Below are positions 23,645-32,452 of a stretch of DNA of 64,000 nt, piece after piece (the stretch's first letter is position 1; the number at the start of each line of letters is the position of its first letter). Position numbers and translations under genes: made by a program. The stretch is from Elusimicrobia bacterium GWB2_63_22 (lineage in GTDB: Bacteria > Elusimicrobiota > Elusimicrobia > Elusimicrobiales > UBA9959): positions 57,195-121,194 of the forward strand of contig MGUA01000034.1 of assembly GCA_001799735.1 (NCBI GenBank), in the 5' to 3' direction. Below the pieces are notes generated by a model that was given only the letters and a program-made list of their open reading frames with translations, was not told the origin of the DNA and did no database searches.

Positions 23645-24613
23645 CTACAGTAAAACTACTTCGTTTTTGCCTTTTACTACTTCGCCGACGACGACGGAAC
23701 CTTTCAGGGTACGGAGAGCGGTTTGGGCGGCGGCGGGGCGCAGGACGGCGATCATGCCGAGGCCCATGTTGAAGGAGTCCCACATGTCGGCTTCGGGGAT
23801 ATTGCCGAGGCGCTGGAGCTCGCGCATGATGGCAGGCACCTTCCAGGAGTCCTTGTGGACTACGGCGCCCAGGTGCTTAGGGAGGACGCGGGGCAGGTTG
23901 CCGGGGATGCCGGCGCCGGTGATGTGGGCCAGGGCGTTTACGTCCTGCCCGCGTTTCTTCAGGGCGGCGCGCAGTTTGTTTACATCCTTGACGTAGATCT
24001 TGGTCGGGGTGAGCAGGCGGGGAGCGTATTTTTTGAGGAGCTTTTTATCGTCCAGGACTTTGCGTATCAGGGAGAAGCCGTTGGAATGGAAACCGGTGGA
24101 AGGGAGGCCCACCAGGACGTCGCCGGCGCGGACCTTCCTGCCGTCCAGGACTTTGGAGTTCTCTACTATGCCGACGGAGAAACCGGCGAGGTCGTATTCG
24201 CCGGGCTGGTAGAAGCCGGGCATTTCGGCGGTCTCGCCGCCCAGCAGGGCGGATTCGCCCTGGCGGCAGCCTTCCAGGATGCCGGCTATGATCTTCTTGG
24301 ACGTGGCGAGGTCCAGGCGGCCGGTGGCGTAGTAGTCGAGAAAGATCATCGGGCGGGCGCCGCAGCAGAGCAGGTCGTTGACGCACATGGCGACGAGGTC
24401 TATGCCTATGGTGTCGTGGCGGTCCAGGAGGAAGGCGAGCTTGAGCTTGGTGCCCACGCCGTCGGTGGAGGCGACTATGCTGTATTTATTCTTCGTTTCA
24501 GGCACGGACAGCAGGCCGGCGAAGCCGCCTATGGCCTTCGACTTTTTCTCCAGGAACTCGGTGAACTTGTCGGCCAGGTGGATATCAACTCCGCTTTTCT
24601 TGTAGGTAGTCAT
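23645..24613 (-). CDS. purM: Phosphoribosylformylglycinamidine cyclo-ligase (AIR synthetase)
   Basis: Closes the imidazole ring of FGAM with ATP to give AIR. 322 aa, normal length. Motifs: YKKSGVDIHLADKF at the N-terminus, STDGVGTKLKLAF (ATP site), IGIDLVAMCVNDLLCCGARP, LLGGETAEMPGFY, DVLVGLPSTGFHSNGFSLIR, and AHITGAGIPGNLPRVLP. GGAG precedes the ATG. The purD stop lies nine bases upstream. Confidence 0.96.
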   Translation of the reverse strand: MTTYKKSGVDIHLADKFTEFLEKKSKAIGGFAGLLSVPETKNKYSIVASTDGVGTKLKLAFLLDRHDTIGIDLVAMCVNDLLCCGARPMIFLDYYATGRLDLATSKKIIAGILEGCRQGESALLGGETAEMPGFYQPGEYDLAGFSVGIVENSKVLDGRKVRAGDVLVGLPSTGFHSNGFSLIRKVLDDKKLLKKYAPRLLTPTKIYVKDVNKLRAALKKRGQDVNALAHITGAGIPGNLPRVLPKHLGAVVHKDSWKVPAIMRELQRLGNIPEADMWDSFNMGLGMIAVLRPAAAQTALRTLKGSVVVGEVVKGKNEVVLL

Positions 24614-24622
24614 CGGTTCTCC

Positions 24623-25873
24623 TTAAAGCCCTATATCCTTGCGGTACTGCATGCCTTCGAATTTTATCCCGGCGAGGGCGGCGTAGGCCTTCCCCCTCGC
24701 GGCCTCTACGTTCTCCCCGCAGGCCGTCACGGCGAATACGCGGCCCCCGGCGGTGAGGTAGGCGTCATCCTTCTTAACGGTGCCGGCGTGGAAGACCTGC
24801 ACCCCGGCGGCCTGGTCGTAGAGGCCGGTTATGGCCCGGCCTGTTTCCGGCGCTTCCGGGTAGCCGGCGGATGCGGCCACTACGGTTACACAGGTCTCGC
24901 CTGTAAGTTCCAGCGCCTTGCCGGCCAGCCGCCCGTCGGCGCAGGCGCTGAGCAGGGGCAGCAGGTCGCTCTGGAGGACCGGCATGATAGCCTGCGTTTC
25001 GGGGTCCCCGAAGCGCACGTTAAATTCCAGGACCTTGGGCCCCTCGGGGGTGAACATGAGCCCGGCGTAGATCACGCCCCGGAAACCCAGGCGCTCTTTC
25101 TTTACGCCGTCGAGAAAGCGCTGTATGACTTCCGTCCTGATGATTTCCATGTCCTCTTCGGGCAGCTCTACGGGGCAGACGGCGCCCATGCCGCCGGTAT
25201 TGGGACCCTTGTCGCCTTCGAGCAGGCGCTTATGGTCGCGCGAGACCGGCAGCAGCAGGGCGCTTTCCCCGTCTACCAGCGCCATCACCGAGGCCTCCCG
25301 GCCGGTGATGAATTCCTCCATCACCACCTTGGAGCCGGCCGCGCCGAAGATGCGCCGCTCCATAAAATCTTCCACGGCGGCCAGCGCCTCGGCCTCCGAC
25401 TGGCAGATGCGCACGCCTTTGCCGGCCGCCAGCCCGTCGGCCTTAAGGACTACCGGGTATTTTTTATTCTCCGCTATCTTTTCCCTGGCGAAGGGAGCGG
25501 AGTAGAGCACGGAGAAGCCCGCCGTGGGAATCTCGTTGCGCTCCATGAACTCCTTGGCGAACTGTTTGGAGGCCTCCAGCATGGCCCCTCGCTGCGACGG
25601 GCCGAACACTTTTATGCCTTTGCCGGTCAGGAAATCGGTCAGGCCTTTGGCCAGCGGGGCCTCGGGGCCTATCACCACCAGCGCGACGTTCTCGGCCAGG
25701 CAGTAGCCGTAGATCCCGTCGTGGTCCTCCTGCCGCACCGGCGGGCAGGCCGCCAGCCCGGCTATGGCCGCCGACCCGGGGATGCAGTGCAGCCGGCCCA
25801 GCAGCGGGCTCTGCTTGAGCTTCCAGGCCAGCGCGTGCTCGCGCCCGCCGGAACCGATCAGGAGTACGTTCAT
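24623..25873 (-). CDS. purD: Phosphoribosylamine-glycine ligase (GAR synthetase)
   Basis: ATP-grasp enzyme joining glycine to phosphoribosylamine. 416 aa, family length. Motifs: MNVLLIGSGGREHALAWKL, VVIGPEAPLAKGLTDFL, YPVVLKADGLAAGKGV (ATP-grasp lysine), EEFITGREASVMALVDG, and the metal site LEFNVRFGDPETQAIMP. Uses glycine, as does the glycine cleavage system encoded in the same window. It starts four bases after the purF stop. Confidence 0.96.
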   Translation of the reverse strand: MNVLLIGSGGREHALAWKLKQSPLLGRLHCIPGSAAIAGLAACPPVRQEDHDGIYGYCLAENVALVVIGPEAPLAKGLTDFLTGKGIKVFGPSQRGAMLEASKQFAKEFMERNEIPTAGFSVLYSAPFAREKIAENKKYPVVLKADGLAAGKGVRICQSEAEALAAVEDFMERRIFGAAGSKVVMEEFITGREASVMALVDGESALLLPVSRDHKRLLEGDKGPNTGGMGAVCPVELPEEDMEIIRTEVIQRFLDGVKKERLGFRGVIYAGLMFTPEGPKVLEFNVRFGDPETQAIMPVLQSDLLPLLSACADGRLAGKALELTGETCVTVVAASAGYPEAPETGRAITGLYDQAAGVQVFHAGTVKKDDAYLTAGGRVFAVTACGENVEAARGKAYAALAGIKFEGMQYRKDIGL

Positions 25874-25877
25874 AGGT

Positions 25878-27215
25878 TCACCTGTTGTACCTGCCGGTAA
25901 AGCAGGAGACGCAGAAATTGGCGTCCTTGCCGCCGCCGCAGGCCGTCACCAGGCTTTCCAGGCTCAGGTAATGCAGCGCGTCGGCTCCGATAAAGCGGCG
26001 GATGCGCTCTACGCTCATTTTATTGGCTATCAGCTCCTCGCGGTTGGGCGTGTCTATGCCGAAGTAGCAGGGCGAGATTATCGGCGGGGAGGCTATGGCC
26101 ATGATGATCTTTTTAGCGCCGGCCGCCCTGAGGCTTTTAACGATCTCGCGCGACGTGGTGCCGCGCACCAGCGAGTCGTCTATCAGGATGATGGTCTTGC
26201 CCTTGATGACGTCCTTTATGGGCGCCAGCTTGAGATGGGCGGTGACTTCGCGCAGGCGCTGGTCGGGCTGGATGAAGGAGCGCCCGGTATAGTGGTTGCG
26301 CATGAACGCGGTCTGGTACGGGATCCAGGCTTCCTCCGAGAAACCCAGCGCGTAGACGGTGCCGGAATCCGGCACGCCGGAGACCAGGTCCGCTTTCACG
26401 CCGGCCAGCTCGCGGGCCAGCAGCGCGCCTATCTCGTAGCGGGCCTTCTGCACGCTGCGGCCGGCCACCACCGCGTCCGGGCGGGCGAAGTAGACCTGCT
26501 CGAAGATGCAGCGGGTGAATTTCCGGGCGGGCGCGAAGCGTCTGAAGGAGACCTTGCCGCCTGAGATGATCACCATCTCCCCGGGCTCTATCTCGCGCAC
26601 CGTCTTGCCGCCGGCCACGTCGATAGCGCAGGTCTCGGAGGCCAGGATATAGGACTTGCCGAGCCGGCCCAGCACCAGCGGCCTGTAGCCGTGCGGGTCG
26701 CGCGCGCCGATCACCTTGCCGGGCGCCATGAACAGGAAGGCGTAGGAGCCGGCCAGCTTGGGCAGGTTCCTGGCCAGCGTGTCCTCCAGGTTGCGGCCCC
26801 GGTAGCGGGCGGCCAGGTGCAGGATCACCTCGGTGTCGCTGGTGCTCTGGAAGATAGCCCCGCTCTTCTGCAGGCTGGCCTTGAGCCGGTCGGCGTTGGT
26901 GATGTTGCCGTTATGCGCCACCGCCACCGTCCCCAGGCAGGAATTGAGCACCAGCGGCTGCGCGTTCTTAAGATGGCTCGAGCCGGTGGTGGAATAGCGG
27001 ATATGGCCTATGGCGCTGCGGCCTTTCAGGGACTCCAGCACCTTGCCGGTGAAGACTTCGTTCACCAGGCCCATGCCGTTGTGCTGGCGCAGCTGCGTGC
27101 CGTCGTCGGTGACCATGCCGGCGGATTCCTGCCCCCGGTGCTGCAGCGTGAACAGCCCCACGTAGGCCAGGCCCGGGGCTTCCTTGCTGTCCGTTATGCC
27201 GAAGATTCCGCACAT
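25878..27215 (-). CDS. purF: Amidophosphoribosyltransferase (iron-sulfur type)
   Basis: First committed enzyme of purine synthesis, moving ammonia from glutamine to PRPP. 445 aa. The catalytic Cys is residue 2 (MCGIFGITDS), so there is no propeptide as in B. subtilis. The PRPP site is TIILIDDSLVRGTTSREIVK. Cys residues in RCIFEQVYFARPD, SPCYFGID and the C-terminal NFCVSCFTG line up with the four ligands of the structural 4Fe-4S cluster of the B. subtilis-type enzyme, making it oxygen-sensitive. AAGGA precedes the ATG. It lies 11 bases after the purQ stop. Confidence 0.94.
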   Translation of the reverse strand: MCGIFGITDSKEAPGLAYVGLFTLQHRGQESAGMVTDDGTQLRQHNGMGLVNEVFTGKVLESLKGRSAIGHIRYSTTGSSHLKNAQPLVLNSCLGTVAVAHNGNITNADRLKASLQKSGAIFQSTSDTEVILHLAARYRGRNLEDTLARNLPKLAGSYAFLFMAPGKVIGARDPHGYRPLVLGRLGKSYILASETCAIDVAGGKTVREIEPGEMVIISGGKVSFRRFAPARKFTRCIFEQVYFARPDAVVAGRSVQKARYEIGALLARELAGVKADLVSGVPDSGTVYALGFSEEAWIPYQTAFMRNHYTGRSFIQPDQRLREVTAHLKLAPIKDVIKGKTIILIDDSLVRGTTSREIVKSLRAAGAKKIIMAIASPPIISPCYFGIDTPNREELIANKMSVERIRRFIGADALHYLSLESLVTACGGGKDANFCVSCFTGRYNR

Positions 27216-27226
27216 AGTTTTTCCTT

Positions 27227-27967
27227 TTAACCGACGTAGTCCACGGCGTTCTTAAAGAATTGATAGCCCGCCGCCTCTGCCTCGCGGGCCGCGGCCGGCC
27301 TGTCCGGGTTCTGCCAGGCGAAGAAGTTGCGCTCCGGGTGGGGCATCAGGCCGAAGCAGGTGCCGGCGGGGTTGGTGATGCCGGCGATGCCGAGCATGGA
27401 GCCGTTAGGGTTTTCGGCGTAGGTCAGCGCGTGCAGGTTGCGCCCGGTTATGGCCGCCAGTTCACCCTTGTCCTCTACTATGAATTTCCCCTCGCCGTGC
27501 GCTATCGGCAGGTCAATTTCGTCAGGCAGGCCTTTGGTGAAGATGCAGGGGCTGGCCTTGTTCACCCTGAGCCTGGCCCACTTCGCAATGAAGTGGCCGC
27601 AGTCGTTGGTGTAGAGCGTGGAGACCTGTTTATTGGCCCGGTTCTCCGGCAGGAAGCCGGTCTTGACCAGGATCTGGAAGCCGTTGCAGATGCCTATTAC
27701 CGGGCGGCCCCCCTTTATGAACTTCTCGAAGTCCTTTGAAAGTTTGGCCATCTTGACCGCGTAGATCTTGCCGGCCGAAATGTCGTCGCCGTACGAGAAG
27801 CCGCCGGGAAAGGCCATGATGTCGTAGTCCAGCGCTTTTTTTCCGCCCGCGAGCAGTTGGTTGATATGCACCAGCTCCGGCTCGGCGCCTACGTAACGGA
27901 ACGAGTTGAAGGTCTCTATATCGCAGTTGGTCGCGGTGCCGCGCAGGATAATGACTTTCGGCTTCAT
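27227..27967 (-). CDS. purQ: FGAM synthase glutaminase subunit
   Basis: Class I glutamine amidotransferase feeding ammonia to PurL. 246 aa. PKVIILRGTATNCDIET at the start; FPGGFSYGDDISAGKIY; nucleophile Cys in IGICNGFQILVK; catalytic His-Glu in the C-terminal GLMPHPERNFFAW. An in-frame start seven codons earlier exists; ATG 27967 is preferred since GAGGGAG precedes it and it overlaps the purL stop (ATGA). Separate PurQ, PurL and PurS define the small-PurL type of FGAM synthase. Confidence 0.95.
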   Translation of the reverse strand: MKPKVIILRGTATNCDIETFNSFRYVGAEPELVHINQLLAGGKKALDYDIMAFPGGFSYGDDISAGKIYAVKMAKLSKDFEKFIKGGRPVIGICNGFQILVKTGFLPENRANKQVSTLYTNDCGHFIAKWARLRVNKASPCIFTKGLPDEIDLPIAHGEGKFIVEDKGELAAITGRNLHALTYAENPNGSMLGIAGITNPAGTCFGLMPHPERNFFAWQNPDRPAAAREAEAAGYQFFKNAVDYVG

Positions 27968-30339
27968 ATAAGCTCCCTCTTCCAGCAATCCTTCAGCGCG
28001 AAGATGTCCTCGGTAAAGAAGCGTTCCGACCCGTCGGAGACGGATAGCAAAGGCTCCTCTTTCACATAACCGATCTCGGCCACCGGCAGGCCTTTGACCA
28101 GCCGCAGGAACTCGGCCTCCCTGCCTTTGGCCACCTCGAGGACCAGCCGGGCGGGGCTTTCCCCGAACAGCAGTTCCGTCCCGGTAAGGCCGCGTCGCGC
28201 CGGGGCCAGGTCGATGTCCGCGCCGAACCCGCCGGAGAAAGCCATCTCGGAGAGCGTCACGGCCAGCCCGCCCTGGGATACGTCGTGGGCCGCGGCCACG
28301 CAGCCCGCCTTTATGGCCCTCGCCAGGCCGGCGTAGAGCTTTACGGCCGCCTTCATGTCGAGGGGCGCCACGGCGTTGTTGCCGGTGTCGCGCAGCTCGT
28401 TATAGACCGAGCCGCCCATGCCCGGGGCGGTCGCGCCGGCCAGGTAGACGGGGTTGCCCGCCTCCTTGAAGTTGATGGTCAGCGCCCTGCGCACGTCCTC
28501 CACCGGGGCGGTGGCCGAGATCAGCAGCGAGAGCGGTATCGGATATTCCCGGCCGTCGGCGTCCTTCGACTGGTTGTAGAAGCTGTCCTTGCCGGAGATG
28601 AACGGCGCGCCGTAGGCCATGGCCGCGTCGTGGCAGCCTTCGGCCGCCAGCACCAGGTCGCCCATTACCTCGGGGTCGCGCGGGCTGGCCGCGCAGAAAT
28701 TATCCAGGATGGCCGTGCGGCTCACGTCGGCGCCGGCGGCAAGGAGGTTGCGCACCGCCTCGTCTATGGACTGCAGCGCCATCTGGTACGGATCTATCCG
28801 GCCGATAGCCGGGTTGAATCCGTGGCTGACCGCGAAGCCGGAGAAGTCATGCAGGTCCAGCGTGGCGGCCTGGGGCCAGATCACCGCGGCGTCGCCGGGG
28901 CCGTCGCCGTAGCGCCCCTGCAGCGGCTTGCCCACGGTGCCGCCCTGCACCTCGTGGTCGTACTGCGTTATCACCGAATGCCTGGAGCAGACGTTCGGGT
29001 GGGCCAGCAGGCTTTTCAGCGCGCGGCCGTAGCCCGCCGTGGGCCGGGCCGGGGCCGGGGCGGAGATCTTTACCCTGCGGCGGCTGGCCGCCTTTTCAAA
29101 GTTGGGCACCCCGCCGTGCAGGAAGGCCATCGGCAGGTCCACTACCCTTTCCTCGCCATGCGTGACCAGCAGGCGGCCGTCGCCGGGGAACTCCCCCAGC
29201 ACGCAGTATTCGCAGTTCTCGGCGTCCAGAATGGCCGCGAGCTTCTTAAGTTTGCCCTTGGGCACGGAAAGGATCATCCGCTCCTGCGACTCCGACACCC
29301 AGATCTCCCACGGCTCTATGCGGGTATCCTTGAGCAGCGCTTTCTCCAGCCGCACCCGCGCGCCGGTCTCGGACCCCAGCTCGCCTATGGCCGACGAGAA
29401 GCCGCCGGCGCCGCAGTCGGTCACCGCGTTGTATAGCCCCAGGTCCCGGGCGCGCATCAGCACGTCCAGGGCCTTCTTCTCGTTGACCGCGTGGCCGATC
29501 TGCACGGCGGAGGCGGAGGTTTCTTCGTCTATATTGGCCGAGGAGAACGTGGCGCCATGGATGCCGTCGCGGCCGGTGCGGCCGCCGATGGAGACGATGA
29601 GGTCGCCGGGGATAACTTTTTTATCTATTTTATCCACGGGAATCAGGCCGGCGCAGCCCACGTAGACCAGCGGGTTGAGCAGGTAGCCGTCGTCGAAATA
29701 AATGCCGCCGGCGGCCGTGGGGATGCCGATGCGGTTGCCGTAGTCCCTCACGCCTTCCACCACGCCGCGCATCACGCGCTCGGGCGACAGGGCGTTCTTG
29801 GGCAGGCGTTTTTTGCCGTCCAGCCGGCCAAAGCAGAAGGTGTCCGTGTTCAGCACCGGCTTGGCGCCCAGGCCGACGCCCAGGATGTCGCGGATCACGC
29901 CGCCTACGCCGGTCTCGGCGCCGCCGTAGGGCTCCACCGCGCAGGGGTGGTTGTGGGTTTCCGCCTTGAAGGCCAGGCCCCACTTGCCGCCCTTGCCGAA
30001 CTCTACGATGCCGGCATTATCCGTGAAGACGGAAAGGCACCATTTCCTGTTCAGGGTCCGGGTGGCCTTTACGATAGTCTCCTTGAAAAGGTTCCGGTAC
30101 TTTTTAGTCTTCGCCCCGTCCCTGAAAGCCACCGGTCCGGAGAAGGTCTTGTGCTTGCAGTGCTCGGACCAGGTCTGCGCTATGGTCTCCAGCTCGCCGC
30201 GGGCGGGCTGCCGGCCCATCCGCCGGAACTGCCGCTGGGCTTCGGCCAATTCCTCGGCGTTAAGCGACCAGCCGCAGGCCTTGTCCAGCGCGGCCAGCTC
30301 TTTTGCGTTCAGCGAATTGAATTTTTCCATCGGGTTCAT
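27964..30339 (-). CDS. purL: FGAM synthase large subunit
   Basis: Makes FGAM from FGAR, ATP and ammonia delivered by PurQ, with PurS as bridge. 791 aa, slightly over the usual 720-750 of the small PurL type. TWSEHCKHKTF has the catalytic His; the ATP site is AETHNHPCAVEPYGGAETGV; then GRTGRDGIHGATFSS, AVTDCGAGGFSSAIGELGSE and, in the second half, AAHDVSQGGLAVTLSEMAFS. A GTG six codons earlier could be read as start, but ATG 30339 overlaps the purS stop (ATGA), so it is chosen. The stop overlaps purQ in the same way. Confidence 0.95.
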   Translation of the reverse strand: MNPMEKFNSLNAKELAALDKACGWSLNAEELAEAQRQFRRMGRQPARGELETIAQTWSEHCKHKTFSGPVAFRDGAKTKKYRNLFKETIVKATRTLNRKWCLSVFTDNAGIVEFGKGGKWGLAFKAETHNHPCAVEPYGGAETGVGGVIRDILGVGLGAKPVLNTDTFCFGRLDGKKRLPKNALSPERVMRGVVEGVRDYGNRIGIPTAAGGIYFDDGYLLNPLVYVGCAGLIPVDKIDKKVIPGDLIVSIGGRTGRDGIHGATFSSANIDEETSASAVQIGHAVNEKKALDVLMRARDLGLYNAVTDCGAGGFSSAIGELGSETGARVRLEKALLKDTRIEPWEIWVSESQERMILSVPKGKLKKLAAILDAENCEYCVLGEFPGDGRLLVTHGEERVVDLPMAFLHGGVPNFEKAASRRRVKISAPAPARPTAGYGRALKSLLAHPNVCSRHSVITQYDHEVQGGTVGKPLQGRYGDGPGDAAVIWPQAATLDLHDFSGFAVSHGFNPAIGRIDPYQMALQSIDEAVRNLLAAGADVSRTAILDNFCAASPRDPEVMGDLVLAAEGCHDAAMAYGAPFISGKDSFYNQSKDADGREYPIPLSLLISATAPVEDVRRALTINFKEAGNPVYLAGATAPGMGGSVYNELRDTGNNAVAPLDMKAAVKLYAGLARAIKAGCVAAAHDVSQGGLAVTLSEMAFSGGFGADIDLAPARRGLTGTELLFGESPARLVLEVAKGREAEFLRLVKGLPVAEIGYVKEEPLLSVSDGSERFFTEDIFALKDCWKRELI

Positions 30340-30785
30340 AGTTTTTCTATCCTGCACTTATTGACCGTCTCGTTCACGAGGGTCTTTGAGACAGCGTGCT
30401 TGAGTTTAGCCCCGGACTCGCAGGTCAGGTAATAAGCGTGGCCGAAACGGACGGTCGCGGGATCCTTGCCGAGCACATCGGCGACGGCCCCTTTTACGCT
30501 TTCCCCCACCACGTCGGTAACGGAGTCCTTCAGCCAGATTTCCACCCTGTAACCGCCCTTAAGCTTGATCTTGCCGGGCTTAAGCGAGTAATGCTCGGTT
30601 ATCGGGTCGGTCAGCAGCTCCGAGCCCAACTTGTCGAACTCCTTGGCGCTGAAAACCCCTTCCACGCGGTAGAGGCGCGACAGCCGCGCCGCGCCGGCCT
30701 TCAGCCCGGCATGCGCCATGCGCGTGAGGAACCCCTGCTCCTCGTTGCCGGCGTATTTCTCTTTGGTCCAGATCTCTATGATCAT
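30336..30785 (-). CDS. purS: Double-length PurS protein (FGAM synthase bridging subunit)
   Basis: 149 aa, nearly twice the usual 80-90 aa of PurS. Residues 76-149 (YRVEIWLKDSVTDVVGESVK and the rest) match PurS: strand, DxxGxxVxxA helix, strand, helix and a closing NETVNKCRIEKL. Residues 1-69 (IIEIWTKEKYAGN, RLYRVEGVFSAKEF, ELLTDPITEHYSL) look like a second, diverged PurS fold, resembling the N-terminal domain of large, single-chain PurL. One such chain could replace a PurS dimer. CGGAGA precedes the ATG. The stop overlaps purL. Confidence 0.82.
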   Translation of the reverse strand: MIIEIWTKEKYAGNEEQGFLTRMAHAGLKAGAARLSRLYRVEGVFSAKEFDKLGSELLTDPITEHYSLKPGKIKLKGGYRVEIWLKDSVTDVVGESVKGAVADVLGKDPATVRFGHAYYLTCESGAKLKHAVSKTLVNETVNKCRIEKL

Positions 30786-30808
30786 AATTGTCTCCGCTGT
30801 AAATTAAG

Positions 30809-30834
30809 AAGCCGGGCGATACTTCACCCGGCTT
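30809..30834 (-). other. Hairpin at the purC-purS junction
   Basis: AAGCCGGG and CCCGGCTT (8 pairs) enclose a ten-base loop and overlap the purC stop codon. CTTAATTT follows on the minus strand. It may be a weak terminator that lowers expression of the distal pur genes, or an RNA-processing site. Confidence 0.5.
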
Positions 30835-31696
30835 GTGTTATTTTCTGCAGGGCTTCCTCGTATTTTTTGAGGGTACCCCGCACTACTTCGGCGGGCAGTT
30901 CCGGCGGCGCGGACACCTTGTCCCAGCCGACCCCCTCCAGCCAGTTGCGGACGTACTGCTTGTCGTAGCTCTCCGGGCTGGTACCCACCCTGTATTTAGC
31001 AGCGTCCCAGAAGCGGGAGGAATCCGGGGTCAGCGCCTCGTCTATCAGCATCAGCTCGCCGTCCAGCAGGCCGAACTCGAACTTGGTGTCAGCCAGCAGT
31101 ATACCGCGCTTTTCAAGGTGTTCCGCGGCGAATTTATAGAGCGCCAGGCTGGTAGCGCGTATTTTTTCGGCCAGGCCGGCCGGCAGCGCGGCGGCCATGG
31201 TCTCGAAAGAGACGTTCTCGTCGTGGCCCTGGTCGGCCTTGGTGGTAGGGGTGAAGATCGGTGCCGGCAGCCGGGCCGCCTCTTTCAGCCCGGCAGGCAG
31301 CCGGATGCCGCACACGCTGCCCTGCTTAAGGTATTCCTTCCAGCCGGAGCCGGTTATGTAGCCGCGCACCACGCATTCAAAATCCACCCGCTTGGCGCGG
31401 TGCACCAGCATGGCCCGGCCGCGCATATAGTCCCAGTCGAAGCCGGCCGGAGCAGCAACCTGGCGGCGGATCTCTTCGATATCCGTGGATACGATGTGAT
31501 TCTTTACCAGGTGCCCGGTTCGGTCGAACCAGAAAGAACTTATCTTATTAAGGAGGGCGCCTTTGCCCGGGACGGGCGTGGGCAGTATAAAATCGAAGGC
31601 GGAGATCCTGTCTGATGAAACTATCAGGAGATACTTCTCCCCCGCCGCGTACAGATCCCGAACTTTACCTTTATGCATCAACTTCAGCTCAAGCAT
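30824..31696 (-). CDS. purC: SAICAR synthetase
   Basis: Joins aspartate to CAIR using ATP. 290 aa, in the size class of the yeast-like and deep-branching forms (E. coli PurC is 237). Motifs: HKGKVRDLYAAGEKYLLIVS, SDRISAFDFILPTPVPGKG, VRGYITGSGWKEYLKQG, TPTTKADQGHDENVSFE, DTKFEFGLLDGELMLIDEAL and LTPDSSRFWDAAKY. Three in-frame starts are possible; ATG 31696 is chosen because GGAG lies six bases before it. 45 bases separate it from purE. Confidence 0.95.
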   Translation of the reverse strand: MLELKLMHKGKVRDLYAAGEKYLLIVSSDRISAFDFILPTPVPGKGALLNKISSFWFDRTGHLVKNHIVSTDIEEIRRQVAAPAGFDWDYMRGRAMLVHRAKRVDFECVVRGYITGSGWKEYLKQGSVCGIRLPAGLKEAARLPAPIFTPTTKADQGHDENVSFETMAAALPAGLAEKIRATSLALYKFAAEHLEKRGILLADTKFEFGLLDGELMLIDEALTPDSSRFWDAAKYRVGTSPESYDKQYVRNWLEGVGWDKVSAPPELPAEVVRGTLKKYEEALQKITQAG

Positions 31697-31741
31697 GCTC
31701 ATCTCCTTTCGGTAGACTGCCCGCCCGCGCAACAGCTGACC

Positions 31742-32257
31742 CTATTTTATGCCGTCGAGGTACTTCTTATAGCCTATCCTGCCCAGCCGGGCGTTCTTGG
31801 CCAGCACTTCCCGCTTCATACCGGCCCGGTAAACCTTGAAGGCGGCCCGGAGTTTGGGTTCTTTGACCGCCAGGATCTGCACCGCCAGCAGGCCGGCGTT
31901 CTTGGCGCCGTTCACCGCGACCGTAGCCACCGGGATACCCGCGGGCATCTGTACTATGGACAGCAGGGCGTCCAGGCCGCCCAGCGGGGTGGCGTTGACC
32001 GGCACGCCGATAACCGGCAGCAGCGTGGCGGCCGCGAGGACGCCGGGCAGGTGGGCCGCCCCCCCCGCCCCGGCGATGACGACGCCGAAACCTTTTTCCT
32101 CAGCGGCGGCGACAAAAGCGAGCGCCGCCTCCGTGGTGCGGTGGGCGGAAAGGATCTTTATTTCGAAGGGGACTTTGAACTGCTCGAGGATCTTAGCGGC
32201 GGCCGACAGGACTCCCAGGTCAGAATCGCTTCCCATTACGATGGCTGCTTTGAGCAT
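31742..32257 (-). CDS. purE: N5-carboxyaminoimidazole ribonucleotide mutase
   Basis: Converts N5-CAIR to CAIR (or AIR to CAIR in class II enzymes). 171 aa. Signature: VMGSDSDLGVL, ILSAHRTTEAALAF with the catalytic His, GVVIAGAGGAAHLPGVLAA, and SIVQMPAGIPVATVAV. SAHRT and GGAAHLPG point to class I, which needs PurK for its substrate, yet no purK is in the window. A GTG two codons upstream is possible; ATG 32257 is used because AGAGG lies five bases before it. First gene of the pur operon. Confidence 0.94.
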   Translation of the reverse strand: MLKAAIVMGSDSDLGVLSAAAKILEQFKVPFEIKILSAHRTTEAALAFVAAAEEKGFGVVIAGAGGAAHLPGVLAAATLLPVIGVPVNATPLGGLDALLSIVQMPAGIPVATVAVNGAKNAGLLAVQILAVKEPKLRAAFKVYRAGMKREVLAKNARLGRIGYKKYLDGIK

Positions 32258-32300
32258 ACTCACCTCTTAACCGGAAGACCGAGAGTTGTACGACACTGAT

Positions 32301-32334
32301 ATTCTATGATTTTAAACACCCGGGCACAAATCAA
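32301..32334 (-). promoter_or_regulatory. Candidate pur operon promoter region
   Basis: On the minus strand TTGATT (32334-32329) is followed by two possible -10 boxes, TAAAAT (32314-32309) and TAGAAT (32306-32301). Neither spacing (14 or 22) is ideal. The leader of about 40 bases holds no obvious riboswitch. Confidence 0.35.
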
Positions 32335-32390
32335 GGCAAATCCTCCGTCGTAAACAGGCCGCCGGGGCCCGGCCCCCAAAAAGACGGGTA

Positions 32391-32419
32391 TTGACAAGCT
32401 TTGGTTATACTGGTATACT
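32391..32419 (+). promoter_or_regulatory. Consensus promoter of the Rrf2 regulator gene
   Basis: Perfect TTGACA at 32391-32396, exactly 17 bases, then TATACT at 32414-32419. The strongest -35/-10 pair in the window. Confidence 0.88.
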
Positions 32420-32426
32420 AGTACCA
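32411..32426. promoter_or_regulatory. Probable Rrf2-family operator
   Basis: Inverted repeat TGGTA-N6-TACCA overlaps the -10 box of the Rrf2 gene promoter. The half-site is partly repeated just upstream (GGTTATAC). Position suggests that the encoded regulator represses its own transcription. Confidence 0.6.
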
Positions 32427-32452
32427 CATTACCAGAGAGGACTATTCAGGAC

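Noticed and set aside
32258..32300. Purine (guanine or PRPP) riboswitch before purE
   Set aside because: Only about 40 bases lie between the candidate -10 boxes and the purE start, with no terminator hairpin or known aptamer motif.
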